Positions 32,920 through 45,040 of a stretch of DNA of 64,000 bases are shown piece by piece. Position 1 is the stretch's first letter; each line of letters starts with the position of its first letter. Source of the DNA: Vesta saturnalis (taxonomy: Eukaryota > Arthropoda > Insecta > Coleoptera > Lampyridae); the NCBI GenBank assembly GCA_036346205.1, contig JARFJB010000534.1, forward strand, positions 4,359,501 to 4,423,500, written 5' to 3'. The notes below the pieces were generated by a model. That model had not been told where the DNA came from. It saw only the letters and a list, made by a program, of their open reading frames with translations, and made no database searches. The translations under genes and the position numbers were made by a program.

Positions 32920-34938
32920 CAGGGTGTTTAAAAAAGATGCGGCAATATTAAATGGGGTGATTGCCCAGGTCATTTTATACAATAAAGTTCCTATAAACAT
33001 AGGTCCGCAAACGCTTCGTTACCGATATACAGCGTGTTGAAGTTTAATTTCAAAAAACAGTCAAAATTATATTTTTCCAAAACGGCTTGAGATATCATAA
33101 TGAAATTTTACGCGTGTCAATAGCTGTGGGAGATGCATACTTTGCAATACAACACGATGTTTCAGTCGTACCATTGGCACGCGTATTGGCACGTCGCAGG
33201 CTATTTTTCAAGAAAAAAGTAGGATGCCGCTGGTTTCTCTAAAAATTCTTTGTTCAATTGTGAAGAAAAAAGTTCTCTTGACTTTTTATCGTAGGACGTA
33301 CCGTTTTTGAGTAGTGCATGTCCATTTATCATGCGTACAAAAATATTTTTAAACATTCCTGTATTATTCACTGACATATCACTGACATATTGAATGAGTC
33401 TCGTGATTAATAATTTTGTATGTGTCGAATTTGTTGAAGTTCCTTATCATGAATCGCTATACGGATGCCGAGATGACCGACATGCACTACATTTATGGAC
33501 TTGCTGATGGGAATGCATTAGAAGCTAGGCGATTGTATACTGAAAGATTTACGGGCCGTATTGCTCCTGATAGAAAAACTTTCGAATGTATTCATCGGCG
33601 TCTTTATGAAACAGGCACATTAAGACGAAATGGAGGAGCAGGAAGGCCAAGGACAGCAAGAACAGTAGAGCTGGAAGAGGATGTGCTGGACATGATTGAA
33701 GAAGATCGATGTACTTCTACTCGAAAAATTGCTGACGCTTTGGATGTAAGTAATGGGACTATTTGGCGCATTCTTAAGGAAAATTTGTTGAATCCATTCC
33801 ATATACAACGCGTTCAAGCACTTCTTCCTGCTGATTTTCCTCCTCGCATTGCATTCTGTCAATGGCTTTTGCACAAAATGGTTCAAATCCCTCAACTCCT
33901 GATGTTGATTCTGTTCACCGATGAAGCGAGTTTTTCAAGAAATGCAACACGGAATTTCCATAATAACCATGTATGGTGTGAAGAAAATCCAAATGAAATT
34001 GTTGAAGATCGTTTTCAACATCAGAGGTGTTTCTCAACTTTTTGAAAAACACGCTCCCTGGATTTCTGGAGGACGTACCATTAGCAATTAGAGATGCAAT
34101 GTGGTATATGCACGATGGCGCACCAGCCCACTTTAGTCAAATAGCTCGTGATTTCTTAACACAAGTATACGGAAATCGTTGGATTGGCCGGGATGGACCT
34201 CACTTATGGCCTGCACGATCCCCGGACTTAAATCCCCTTGATTTCTTCCTGTGGGGCCATTTGAAGTCCTTGGTGTACGCTACTCCATTGGAAAACGTAG
34301 AAGACTTAAGAAATCGAATGATTGATGGATGCAACTCAATTAAAATAGATCCCGGTGTTTTTGAGAGAGTTCGCCAGTCAATGAGGAGAAGATTGGATTC
34401 TTGCATCCGAGCTCGATTTTTGGTTGGTAAAATTTTTGGTTTGGTGAAATATTTGTTTTTGCCTTTGAATGAAACCCTTGATTTTTAAAACTTTTTTTCT
34501 GTAATAAATGGACATGCACTAAAATTTTTTTTTTTTTTTACTCAAAAACGGTACGTCGTACGATAAAAAGTCAAGAGAGCTTTTTTCTTCACAATTGAAC
34601 AAAGAATTAAAAATATTTTTAGAGAAATCAGCGGTATCCTACTTTTTTTCTTGAAAAATAGTCTGTGACGTGCCAATACGCGCGCCAATGGTACGACTGA
34701 AACATCGTGTTGTATTGCAAAGTATGCGTCTCCCACAGCTATTGACACGCGTAAAATTTCATTATGATATCTCAAGCCGTTTTGGAAAAATCTAATTTTG
34801 ACTGTTTTTTTAAATTAAACTTCAACACGCTGTAGATCGGTAACGAAGCGTTTGCGGACCTATGCTTATAGGAACTTTATTGTATAAAATGACCTGGGCA
34901 ATCACACCCTTTAATATTGCCGCTTTTTAAACACCCTG
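32920..34938 (+). mobile_element. DD41D element D with ~410-bp inverted arms
   Basis: 2019 bp. The left end is CAGGGTGTTTAAAAAAGATG and the right end, read inward, CAGGGTGTTTAAAAAGCGGC. TA lies on both sides (32918-32919 and 34939-34940). Arms are 32920-33329 and 34504-34938. About 100 bp inside each arm is a secondary site (CGATATACAGCGTGTTGAAG on the left, the same pattern inverted on the right). A plus-strand transposase relic lies between. Confidence 0.93.
33449..34488 (+). pseudogene. DD41D transposase relic with internal deletion (element D)
   Basis: ATG at 33449 (MNRYTDAEMTDMHYIYG). The DUF4817-type N-terminus is intact: ADGNALEARRLYTERF, PDRKTFECIHRRL, GAGRPRTART. A helix-turn-helix follows (IADALDVSNGTIWRILKEN). 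D1 in LFTDEASFSRN, D2 in MHDGAPAHFS, D3 in LNPLDFFLWGH, with 41 residues between D2 and D3. About 35 residues are deleted between FQHQR and FLKNTLPGFLED at about 34027-34045, with a frame change. The C-terminus after DSCIRAR is also altered. One of the best-preserved DD41D frames here, but lacking the strand before the second Asp. Confidence 0.9.
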
Positions 34939-35102
34939 TATATAGGGTAGTTCAATAAGCACACGCCGGTCAATAGTTACTAAACCGTTGTACAGGGTGA
35001 GTCAACGATACAGTAAAGTAACATGGTGCTTAGCCAATAACGTGTATTTATCATATTATATGGCTAGTAAGTATGCGCATTTTAAAATTATTCTTGACTA
35101 TA

Positions 35103-35162
35103 CAGAGTGTTCCAAAAAAGCAGGGCAAGGCAAAGTTAGTATTTTTTTAATGGAACACCCTG
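35103..35162. mobile_element. 60-bp micro-MITE
   Basis: CAGAGTGTTCCA at one end and TGGAACACCCTG at the other. TA is on the left and CA (one change from TA) on the right. The 36-bp interior has no coding sequence. Confidence 0.65.
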
Positions 35163-35370
35163 CATATCATTCGATTTATGGATTATATGTGCAGTTATAC
35201 AACTTAATTTATATAGGTTTCATGCATGTAAAATTTACGGTTTTTGAAAAAATTCGAATTTTATCTAAAAAATCGCCTTGTGTTTTGTTCGGAAAATTTT
35301 TATATTTAGACAAAGTAAATACCAAGCTTAAGCCTATGTTTTGAAGAAGAAATATTAGAGATCAATGCTA

Positions 35371-35448
35371 CAGGGTGTTCAAAATATATATTCAAACCTA
35401 CAAAACTTGAAATTCAAAAATATCACTTTTCTCAAATAAAACACTTTG
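35371..35448. mobile_element. 78-bp micro-MITE (in segment X)
   Basis: CAGGGTGTTCAAAATA at one end and the complement of CAAAGTGTTTTATTTG at the other, TA on both sides (35369-35370 and 35449-35450). The inverted copy at 36498-36568 is 71 bp. Confidence 0.6.
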
Positions 35449-35732
35449 TATATTTTTACGATGTGTTAAAATGAATCAAAAACCGCACAATTCTTCACAA
35501 GTATGTCCTATACCTATCTCTCACTGTTATTTTGATTTTTCTATATTACTCCATATTTCAATGGTTTTTCTTGTAATTATTCGCAGTAGCCACAAAATTT
35601 GAAAACCAGAGAATCAAACAATTGTATTAAATACTAAACATTAACATAGATATAAATTAACTTCAACAGAAAATAAAATACTTGTCTTTTTTGGGTTTTT
35701 TAATGGTGTATTTTAAATTATACAATCTAAAG

Positions 35733-35765
35733 GTTTCGATAACACTTACAGTTATCTTCGTCAGT
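35733..35765 (-). ncRNA. Hammerhead-like core, copy in segment Y
   Basis: Minus strand: CTGACGA, one A, then a perfect 6-bp hairpin (GATAAC, 7-nt loop, GTTATC), then GAAAC. The total between the boxes is 20 nt, the same as at 28246-28277. Helices I and III are not evident, and the extra A deviates from the canonical core. Confidence 0.4.
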
Positions 35766-36497
35766 AGTAATATCTATAAAATTTGTTAAAGATGCTAAAA
35801 ACAATTTTCTCAAAGTTGAAAAATTAAAACATAAACATCAGCCTGCTATTAATATAACATTTTGAGAAACGTATAAAGCCAACTATAGAATTAAATTTTA
35901 GTAAAGAATATCTAGGTCATTAAAAATTAAATATTGTTAAACTATCTTAAAAATGACAAATCAGAACGCCCGCTAACGGAGAAGGCTAACAATGAAAAAT
36001 GTCAAAAAACACATTTAACAAAATGTAATCAAGTTATTATGTAAGTGTAAAGCTGTGAAAAACTTCAATTAAAAAATTTAAAAATAAAAAAAATAAATAA
36101 AAACTAGGTCATTATAAATTAATTTTTAATGCCCAAGTTATTCTTTACTAAAATTTAATTTTATAGTTGGCTTTATACGTTTCTCAAAATGTTATATTAA
36201 TAGCAGGCTGATGTTTATGTTTTAATTTTTCAACTTTAACAAAATTGTTTACAACATCTTTAACAATTTTAATAGATATTACTACTGACGAAGACAACTG
36301 TAATTTAGTATTTAATACAATTGTTTACTTCTCTGGTTTTCAAATTTTATGGCTATTGCGAGTAATTACAAGAAAAACATTGAAATATGAAGTAATATAG
36401 AAAAATCAAAATAACTCAGAAACAGTGAGAGATAGGTATAGGACATACTTACGAAGAATTGTGATTTTGATTCTTTTTAACACAGTGTAAAAATATA

Positions 36498-36568
36498 CAG
36501 GGTGTTCTATTTGAGAAAAGTGATATATTTGAGTTTCGCAGGTTTGAACATATATTTTGAATACCTTG
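36498..36568. mobile_element. 71-bp micro-MITE (in segment X')
   Basis: CAGGGTGTTCTATTTGAG to TTTGAATACCTTG, TA on both sides (36496-36497 and 36569-36570). Inverted homologue of 35371-35448. Confidence 0.6.
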
Positions 36569-36642
36569 TATCATTGATCTCTAATATTTATTCTTCAGAA
36601 CATAGGCTTAAGCATCTTGAACAATTTTAATAGATATTACTA

Positions 36643-36674
36643 CTGACGAAGATAACTGTAAGTGTTATCGAAAC
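36643..36674 (+). ncRNA. Hammerhead-like core, copy in segment Y''
   Basis: Plus strand: CTGACGA, A, GATAAC-loop-GTTATC, GAAAC. The partial copy in Y' (about 36286-36302) keeps CTGACGA and the first stem strand but lacks the GAAAC box. Confidence 0.4.
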
Positions 36675-36879
36675 GTTTACATTGTATAATTTAAAATACA
36701 CCATTAAAAAACCCAAAAAAGATAAGTATTTTATTATGTGTGATAATCGTGAAAGTTTACATTTTCAACAGAAAGTATATTATGTTATCGTAAGAACTTG
36801 ATATCAAATAAGCGAACACTATCCAATGATAAGATAATTCAACAGTTACTAATGAGTTCTTAAATTATTTTCGAAAAGG

Positions 36880-37820
36880 TGTCCTTCTTGTTGAATGCTC
36901 ACAATTAGTCGTTTTATTATGGATTGCCTCACGTTTCCCAACACCTAACGTGTTACTGTTCCACAACCGTCTTGTATCTTCTATATCTTCTTTTATAGTG
37001 GGCGATGTGACACATACACGTTCTTTAATATATCCCCATAAGAATAAACCTCATAGATTAAGATTGCACGACCTTCGGGGGCACTGGACAAAACCTCCAC
37101 ACCCAATCAATTTTTGAAAAATTCACGTACCTCGCGGTGGTAATGTGGAGCGGCACCGTCTTGTTGCACCCATATATTTTGTCGTTCATCATTACTAAAA
37201 GCATATGAAGGAGGAATTGAACGTAGATACCACCAGTTAGGGGTCCAATAGTTCTATTACGGAGAATGTCACACCAAACATTTATGGAGCAGTGGTTTCG
37301 GTTTTGCATTTGTCGAATCCAAAATATTATGACGATTTGCAGCACCATTGCTTCTAAACGTAGCCTCGTCAGAAAACATAATATAAGATAAAAAGTATGG
37401 ATTAATTTCAAGTTGAGCACTAATCCACTGGCAAAAGTTTACTAATCTTTCGAAGTCATCATTACGTAATTCCTGGTGTAATTCTATATCGTAAGGATGA
37501 TACTCATATTTACAGGTTGTCTGATTGGCCTGTGACGTTTCACATGGTTTTGCTATCTAACGACTACTGACATGCGGATTTTCTTCAATATGAAGCAGAA
37601 TCCCAAGTTCTTTTTCTTGGTTACTGGTATTTCTATTCGCCACTTTGGATTTTACACACTCCACACTGCCGGTACAATCGAATCACTTCATCAAATTTTC
37701 AAAAGTGAACCGATTTGGTTGGCGTCGAAGAGAATACTTCGTTATGAGTACCCTTTGAGCAAGAAGACAATTTTGTGAGGCTCTCCTAACACATAAACCA
37801 TATCAATTAATTCACTTTTT
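36880..37820 (-). pseudogene. DD41D transposase relic (element F), heavily decayed
   Basis: Minus-strand pieces in order: ELIDMVYVLGE and AQRVYS (DUF4817-type N-terminus, 37820-37740), QPNRFTFENLMKRF, ELGILLHIEENPHVSSR, KYEYHPYDIELHQELRNDD, LVNFCQWISAQLEINPYFLS, IMFSDEATFRSNGAANRHN (D1, about 37380-37320), INVWCDILRNRTIGP, IWVQQDGAAPHYHREVREFF (D2, about 37180-37120), GLFLWGYIKERVCV near the third site, and a C-terminal tail to about 36890. At least six frameshifts or stops. The third catalytic region reads NLNL then a stop instead of the usual LDFFLWG. Confidence 0.8.
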
Positions 37821-38217
37821 TACTGTTGAAGACACAAAACTTTCACATTCTTAAATGGCTACCCAAATGCAACAACAGTTTGTGGGAAATTGTTTTGATG
37901 ACTACTCCAAATAAAAAAAAAGAAAAACTATAAAAATAAAAATAATTCAAAAACATGAAGTGATGATGTGATTTGCAATTCTCTATCACATAGTTATATT
38001 TTCGATTTCCAAGTTTCGCAGGTTTGAATATATATTTTGAATACTCTGTAGCGTTTACCTCTAATACTTCTTCTTCAGAATATGGGCTAAAGCTTGGTCT
38101 TTTTTTGGTCCACATATAAAAGTTTACCTAACAAATCACAAGATAATTTTACATACACAAAACCTATCTGAATAAAGTTTTAAACTTGCACGTAGAATCC
38201 AAAAATCTAATTATATA

Positions 38218-38274
38218 CAGGGTGTTCCATTAAAAAATACTAACTTTGTCTTACCCTTATTTTGGAACACTCTG
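38218..38274. mobile_element. 57-bp micro-MITE
   Basis: CAGGGTGTTCCATTAAAA at the left and, inverted, CAGAGTGTTCCAAAATA at the right. TA on both sides (38216-38217 and 38275-38276). Inverted homologue of 35103-35162. Confidence 0.7.
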
Positions 38275-38417
38275 TATAGTCAAAAATAATTTTAAAATGC
38301 GCACACTGACTAGCCATATAATATGATAGATACAGTCAAAAAAATTTTGAACTAAACAAAATGTTGCATCCCAACCAAAGAATTTTTTTGTATAATTGTA
38401 AATAGTAGCTATATACA

Positions 38418-39819
<1,402 letters not shown>

Positions 39820-39882
<63 letters not shown>
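39820..39882. repeat. (TA)n microsatellite between elements G and I
   Basis: TA run directly following element G and leading into ACACA and the CAGGGTG end of element I. Confidence 0.95.
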
Positions 39883-39885
<3 letters not shown>

Positions 39886-39887
<2 letters not shown>

Positions 39888-40720
39888 GGGTGACATAGAA
39901 AAAGTGACATGCATAGTGCCACGCGATAGAGGACACTAAAATAAGACAAAAAGGTCTTATGGACTTAGGTCCGCAACGCCTTCGTTTAAAAGGGTGTTGA
40001 AGTTTAATTATTTCTTTGTTTTTTTCTTAATATCTTCTTACAATGATGTAATAAGCGGACGAAATTTTGTATACAGGGGCTTTTTATCACGAAGAATTCA
40101 AATATAACCTTAGTTCTTTTATTACTGAAGAGCATATTACAAGCCCCCCACGACATAATATGCACCATTGGAGTGATGAAAATCCTCATCAAACCGTAAT
40201 TAGAAGTCACCAATGTGGGTTTTCTATTAATGTGTGGGCAGGTATAATTGACAATTACTTAATTGGCCCATTTCAATTGCCCAATCGATTGACAGGTGAA
40301 CTGTATCGAAATCTCTGGGAGAATGAACTACATACGTTATTAGAAGATGTTCCATTGGCTATTATTGGTAGAATGCGTTACATACATGATGGCGCGCCAG
40401 CTCACTTTTCGCGCGTGGCAAGGGAATTTTTGGATAGGAGCTTTGGAAATACGTGGATTGGTCGAGGGGGACCTGTACCCTGGCCAGATCGTAGTCCCGA
40501 CCCCCCTCGATTTTTCATTTTGGGGATTCATGAAAAATTATGTTTATTCTGTAGAAATACATAATGAAGAGCAACTATGGATAAGAATTATGGAATCCGC
40601 AGATATATTCCGTAATAACCCAGGAATATTTCAAAGATGCCGTCAATCCTTAGGAAGAAGAATTGAAAAATGTATTCAAGCACAAGGACAACAATTTGAA
40701 CATCAAAAAATTTAATGTTT
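39886..40720 (+). mobile_element. DD41D element I, right arm missing
   Basis: The left end CAGGGTGACATAG is preceded by CA (one change from TA). About 90 bp inside is AGGTCCGCAACGCCTTCGTT followed by GGGTGTTGAAGTTTAAT, closely related to the arm of element D. A transposase relic follows. No matching right arm was found before the reverse-transcriptase relic at 40943. The right limit is set by the coding relic. Confidence 0.65.
40100..40715 (+). pseudogene. DD41D transposase relic lacking its N-terminus (element I)
   Basis: Begins directly at the first catalytic region: SSFITEEHITSPPRHNMHHW, where relatives have FTDEA, so the first Asp reads Glu. Then INVWAGIIDNYLIGPF, LLEDVPLAI, YIHDGAPAHFSRVAREFL (D2) and WIGRGGPVPW. 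A frameshift near 40500 leads into TPLDFSFWGFMKNYVYS (D3), IRIMESADIF and RRIEKCIQAQGQQFEHQ, ending in TAA at 40715. About 130 N-terminal residues are deleted between the left arm and the catalytic domain. Confidence 0.88.
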
Positions 40721-40942
40721 TTTTGTAATCACTGCTCTTCATTGTTGCTATTAAAATTTAATTGTTGAAGTGTCATGTCATTGTTTTTGCAAATAAGTTA
40801 TTTGGGCGCTTTTGGCTAATTTGCATGCATCGGATACATTTTTCTCGTAAACCGTTGATCCTAGCCAAGAATTCTAAATGTCTACAATCTTGTCCATATA
40901 ACCAAACATTGTGCGCTGTAATCGAAAAAAAATTTACTCGAT

Positions 40943-41520
40943 TCAATAGATTTTACTCATAGAATGATACAATAGCTTATAACAGAATGAACCAAAGTAT
41001 AAGGTAACATTTTTCTGGTTGCCATGGATAATAAAACCAGATAATGATTTCAAAGCATATACGTTAAGTGCAAGTTTATTGGCTACCCAACTACAGTGAT
41101 GGTTCCAAGTAAGTTTGGGGTCTATTTTCACAACGAGAAATTTAACTGAAACTGGTTTGTCAAATAGATAATTTTTAAGTTCCTGTGTTTTATTAACATT
41201 CAAAAGCAATCCGCGGCCATTGAACCACTCTTCAGCAACATGTTGTCTAATTCTACATCTCTGCATTATAAGTTTAATGGCTTCTAAAAATATTGAATCG
41301 TCAACGTATAGCAAAGTATTAGTGTTAGGTATAGTAAAAATATCATTAATAAAAATAATAAATAATACAGAACCCAAAATTGAACCCCGAGATACGCCCA
41401 TATTTACACTTTTTGTATTGGAAGAATTTTCATTCAGTACTAATTTCTACCCGTTAACATTTTATGGTGGTATTTGTAGGCTTTTAGTTTGTCCAATAAG
41501 AGTTAGGGGATTTTTTGATG
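40943..41520 (-). pseudogene. Non-LTR reverse transcriptase relic (CR1/Jockey-like)
   Basis: Minus strand: LLDKLKAYKYHHKM near 41515-41470 (usual LLDKL..YG motif), then across stops MGVSRGSILGSVLFIIFINDI (41401-41340), LLYVDDSIFL with the polymerase YVDD motif, LLLNVNKTQ, DPKLTWNHHCSWVANKL and YALKSLSGFI. A single frame covers 40943-41401. Relatives read GVPQGSILGP, so the S and R changes fit neutral decay. Endonuclease and ORF1 are absent. Probably 5' truncated. Confidence 0.85.
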
Positions 41521-41865
41521 TTTTTAATGTTTACGTAGTTAAAAGAACCATCCCATTTGGTAGCTAACGAAGAAGACGATGAGTGACATGTTACCTTTAA
41601 GATCTTATTTAGAATTTGAGCTAAACCAATTAGAATTTATGATGTAATAGGCGACGCTAATTGCGCGGTATGCGGATATTATCCATGACAGACAACTGGC
41701 GTCAAAGGAGATTATTTCTTAAGCAATGCTTATTTAATTTTCACAATATTATTGATAATTAGATTAATTCGACTCATATGGTTATTTCTAATGGTTAGTA
41801 ATTGTAACGGATAGAGATGTACCGTAGAGTATATAAATGCAAGTTTTGACCATGTCGTTTTTGAT
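41521..41865. other. No recognisable gene
   Basis: Short unassigned spacer before the satellite array. Confidence 0.35.
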
Positions 41866-43735
41866 GCGCAACAAATTCGATCATTGATACGTAGCGAAAG
41901 TAGAGTATCTGAGAAGTATTTCAGTATCTACACTATAAAGTAACAAAATGTTTTAATAAATTAGAACGTCTATGTGATCGTCGCAAAGTATCAATTTTGA
42001 ATCATGTAGGAACAGCAACAAATTCAGTTTTGTACACGTATCGTAAGCACGCCCTATGCAAAGTAGTTCAATAGTTACAATGCATGAGCAACACATTTTT
42101 TTAGTTAACTTAGTACGTATATGAACTTGTCGCAAAAGATCCGCCGCGATCACAAAGTATCGATTTTTAATTATTTTGGAAGAGCACAACTTCGGTACAG
42201 ATATATCGAAAGTATGCTGTTTAAGACACATTTTATTAGCTAAAACACAAAAGCAACAAATTTTTTAGTTCACTTAAAACGTATAAGAGCGCGCCGCAAA
42301 GGGCCCCGCGTGGACAAAGTATCAATTTTTAATTATTTAAGATGAGCACAAATTCGGACATTGATATGTAGCGAAAGTAGGTTGTCTGAGAAGCATTTCA
42401 GTATCTACTAAGTAACAAAACTTTTTAATTAGCTTAGAATGTATAAGGGATCGTCGCATAGTGTTGATTTTTAATCATGTAGGACCAGCAACAAATTCGG
42501 TTTCGTGTACGTGTTAAGGATACTCTCTGCGAAATAGTGCAAGCAACAATTTTTTTTAGTTAACTTATAACGTAGTATATGAATTCATCGCACAGAGTCC
42601 GCGAAGACAAAGTGTGGATTTGTATTATTTGAAACGAGCTAGAAATTCAGTCGTTGATACGTATCAAAAGTAGATAATCTGAAGAACATTTTAGTAGCTA
42701 AAACATAAGAGCAATAATGTTTTTAGTTCACTTAAAACGTATAAGAGCACGCCTTAAAGGGTTCGCGTTAGAATGTATAAGAGTTCGTCGCATAGTGTCG
42801 ATTTTTAATCATGTAGGACCAGCAATAAATTAGGTTTCGTGAACGTGTCGTAAGTACACTCTCTGCGAAATAATGCAAGCAACAATTTTTAATTAAGATG
42901 AGCAACAAATTCGGTCATTGATACGTAGCGAAAGTAGAATGTCTGAGAAGCATTTGAGTATCAACATTATAACAGTAACGAAATGTTTTAATTAACTTAG
43001 TACGTATATGAAGTTATCGCAGAAGGTCCGCGATGACAAAGTATCAATTTTTAATTATTTAGCACGAGCAACAAATGGTTTGGTACGCATCAAAAGTAGA
43101 TAATCAGGGGAACATTTTAGTAGTTAAAGCATAAAAGCAACATTTTTTTTAGTTAATTTAGAACGTATAAGGTGCGTCGCATAGGGTACGCGTGGTACAA
43201 AGTATTGATTTTTAATCATGTAGCAACAGCAACAAATTCGGTCTCATATCCGTGTCATAAGCATGTTCTCTGCGAAGCAGTTTAGTAACTAAAACGTATA
43301 AGCAACAAAATGTTTTAGTTAACTTACAACGTGCATGAATACGTCGCAGAAAGTCCGCGAGGACAAAGTATGGAATTTTAATTATTTGAGACGAGCTTGA
43401 AATTAGGTCACTATACGTATCAAAACATGAGAGGAGCAATATTTCTTTGTAGTTCACTTAAAACGTATAGAAGCACGCCGTAAATGGTTCACGTGGATAA
43501 AGTATCATTTTTTAATGATTTTAAATGAGCAACAAATTTGGTCATTGATACGTAGCGAAAGTAGAATGTCTGAGAAGCATTTCAGTATGTACCTTATAAA
43601 AGTAAGGTAAAGGTTTAATGAACTAGGGATCGTTGCAAAGTATCGATTTTTAATCATGTAGCACCAGCAATACTCGGTTTTGTACACATGTCGTAAGTAC
43701 GCTCTCTGCGAAGCAGTTTAGAAGCTAAACGTAGA
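41866..43735. repeat. ~155-bp satellite with three-monomer (A-B-C) order
   Basis: About twelve diverged units spaced 134-184 bp apart, with one short interval near 42795-42886. The anchor word is AAAGTATCGATTTTTAAT (positions about 41986, 42157, 42317, 42460, 42611, 42795, 43038, 43199, 43366, 43500, 43639). Three types alternate: A continues CATGTAGGACCAGCAA, B TATTTGAGACGAGC with GATACGTATCAAAAGTAG, C ATTTAAGATGAGCA with GATACGTAGCGAAAGTAG. All share AGTTAACTTA and ACGTATAAG. The order A-B-C-A-B, then disturbed, then A-B-C-A suggests a higher-order unit of about 475 bp. Confidence 0.85.
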
Positions 43736-43739
43736 GATT

Positions 43740-45040
43740 ATAGAAAGACGAAAAGAAAACCTTCAACAATACTAGATGTATATTAGTATAGAAAACATCG
43801 TGCAAATAAAGAAGATGTAATGAGTTGGCTGTATGTTAAAGAGAAAACGGAAAAATGCCGCGGAACCTTAAAAACTCGTGGCAATGAAGTTTTATCTGTT
43901 TCGGAGCTCATTTGTCTCCCAAATGTAGCAGAAACAGAAGTGAAAAAGCATTTTGCTTCTGTGAAAAAACGCATGCGAGAAGAAGAAGAATCAACTTCAA
44001 AAATTTATAACGAAGAAATTGGGCCGATATTCGAACTTGTTACTGAAATTCCCACACTGTTCTCAGTAAGAACAAGTTTAAACCGTATTATACGACATGC
44101 TCAAGGTAAGATTATTGAGCCTGTTAGTGTTGAAGAAATAATTCTTCCGGAAGAACTTTTACAATTGAATGACGGTACGAGTTTTCTACTATTCGGCAAT
44201 CAAGAAGAAGAAGATAGATTTTTTGTGTTTTCTAGCATCAAAGCTTTATCAACTTGTTCAGACTTTTTCATAGATGGGACATTTAAATGTTGCAGCAAAC
44301 AATTTAAACAGATATACACCATTCGTGCTGACATTGGCAGCACTACTAGAGAAACCAATATAATTCCATGTATGCTTTGCTTAACAACCAAACTCGTCGG
44401 ACTTCACTATAGTGAAGAATGTGGTAACATAGAATCCGAAAACGGTATCCCTAGATTTTGACCAAACGCCTATAGCTGCTCTTAAAATGTGTTTCCGTCA
44501 GTTTGTATCAATGGTTGTAACTTCCATTTTAATCAATGTCTTTGGACGAAAATACAGGAGTTGGGATTAGCAACAGAGTATAAAGAATATGATGAAATAA
44601 GATTAACTCTACGATTTTGTGCTGCTTTAGCTTATCTTCCAATCGAAAGCATAGAAGATGGTTGGTTAAGTATACAGGAAGATAGACATATCCATGCAAA
44701 ACTTTCCTAATTTTTTTATTATTCTGGAGAGCAGTGGCTAGAAAATCCCCACATAACATTGAAAGACCGGAACTGTCATAATAAAAGACAGAATAAATAA
44801 TGCTGTCGAGGGATTGAATAATAAACTAAACACAGCAATAAAAAAAGAATACTCTTACAATCCAAGAACTTATTAAAAAATTGAACGAAGATGCTGTGTT
44901 CGCTGAGGTGATTTTCTAACGAGCCGAATTAAATCTTGATGGCAAAAGCAGGAAAAAGAAGTATGTACAGTTAGATGCCAGGATTAAAAGGACCATTCTT
45001 ATTTTTGAAAGCACTAAAGAGTGTAAAAAAATGTTTGAAA
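43740..45040 (+). pseudogene. Mutator-like (MULE) transposase relic with FLYWCH finger
   Basis: An N-terminal FLYWCH-type zinc finger is partly visible (YRKHRANKEDVMSW, EKCRGTLKTRG). Then comes LICLPNVAETEVKKHF and, in the MULE domain, SDFFIDGTFKCCSKQFKQIYTI, where the Asp of DGTF is the expected first catalytic residue. After a frameshift near 44455: INGCNFHFNQCLWTKIQELG, LRFCAALAYLPIESIEDGW, QWLENPHIT, then EGLNNKLNTAIKKEY and ECKKMFENSCLYC near 45020-45055. Breaks: TGA at 44459, TAA at 44708, and others. It sits inside the satellite, which resumes at about 45410. An A-rich stretch follows (45060-45140). No TIR or 9-bp duplication recognised. Confidence 0.82.

Larger units (their letters stand above)
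35335..36735. repeat. Multi-part inverted repeat inside element F
   Basis: Segment X (35335-35640) recurs inverted at 36302-36612. Segment Y (about 35665-35930) recurs inverted in two pieces, 36100-36300 and 36612-36735. The order is X-Y-centre-Y'-X'-Y''. The right side has lost about 45 bp of Y between Y' and X', and that lost end of Y reappears after X'. The X and Y words (ATTTAATACAATTG, GCAGGCTGATGTTTATG) are unambiguous. No coding sequence. Confidence 0.8.
35046..38330 (-). mobile_element. DD41D element F, long inverted arms with nested repeats
   Basis: The left arm from about 35046 (TATTTATCATATTATATGG) matches, inverted, the right arm ending about 38330. Similarity covers about 300 bp and includes a 57-60-bp micro-MITE in each arm (35103-35162 and 38218-38274). 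A minus-strand DD41D relic fills 36880-37820. Between the left arm and the relic is a complex palindromic region (35335-36735). The outermost ends do not start with the usual CAGGGTG, so the true termini are uncertain. Confidence 0.6.

Noticed and set aside
33620..33895. Minus-strand 91-codon frame
   Set aside because: Antisense shadow of the well-supported DD41D transposase of element D.
35733..35765. Canonical, active hammerhead ribozyme
   Set aside because: An extra base lies between CTGACGA and the hairpin, and I could not draw convincing helices I and III; kept only as hammerhead-like.
41866..43735. CRISPR-like array of spaced repeats
   Set aside because: Whole monomers are repeated with diverged sequence throughout; there are no unique spacers, and the window is eukaryotic.
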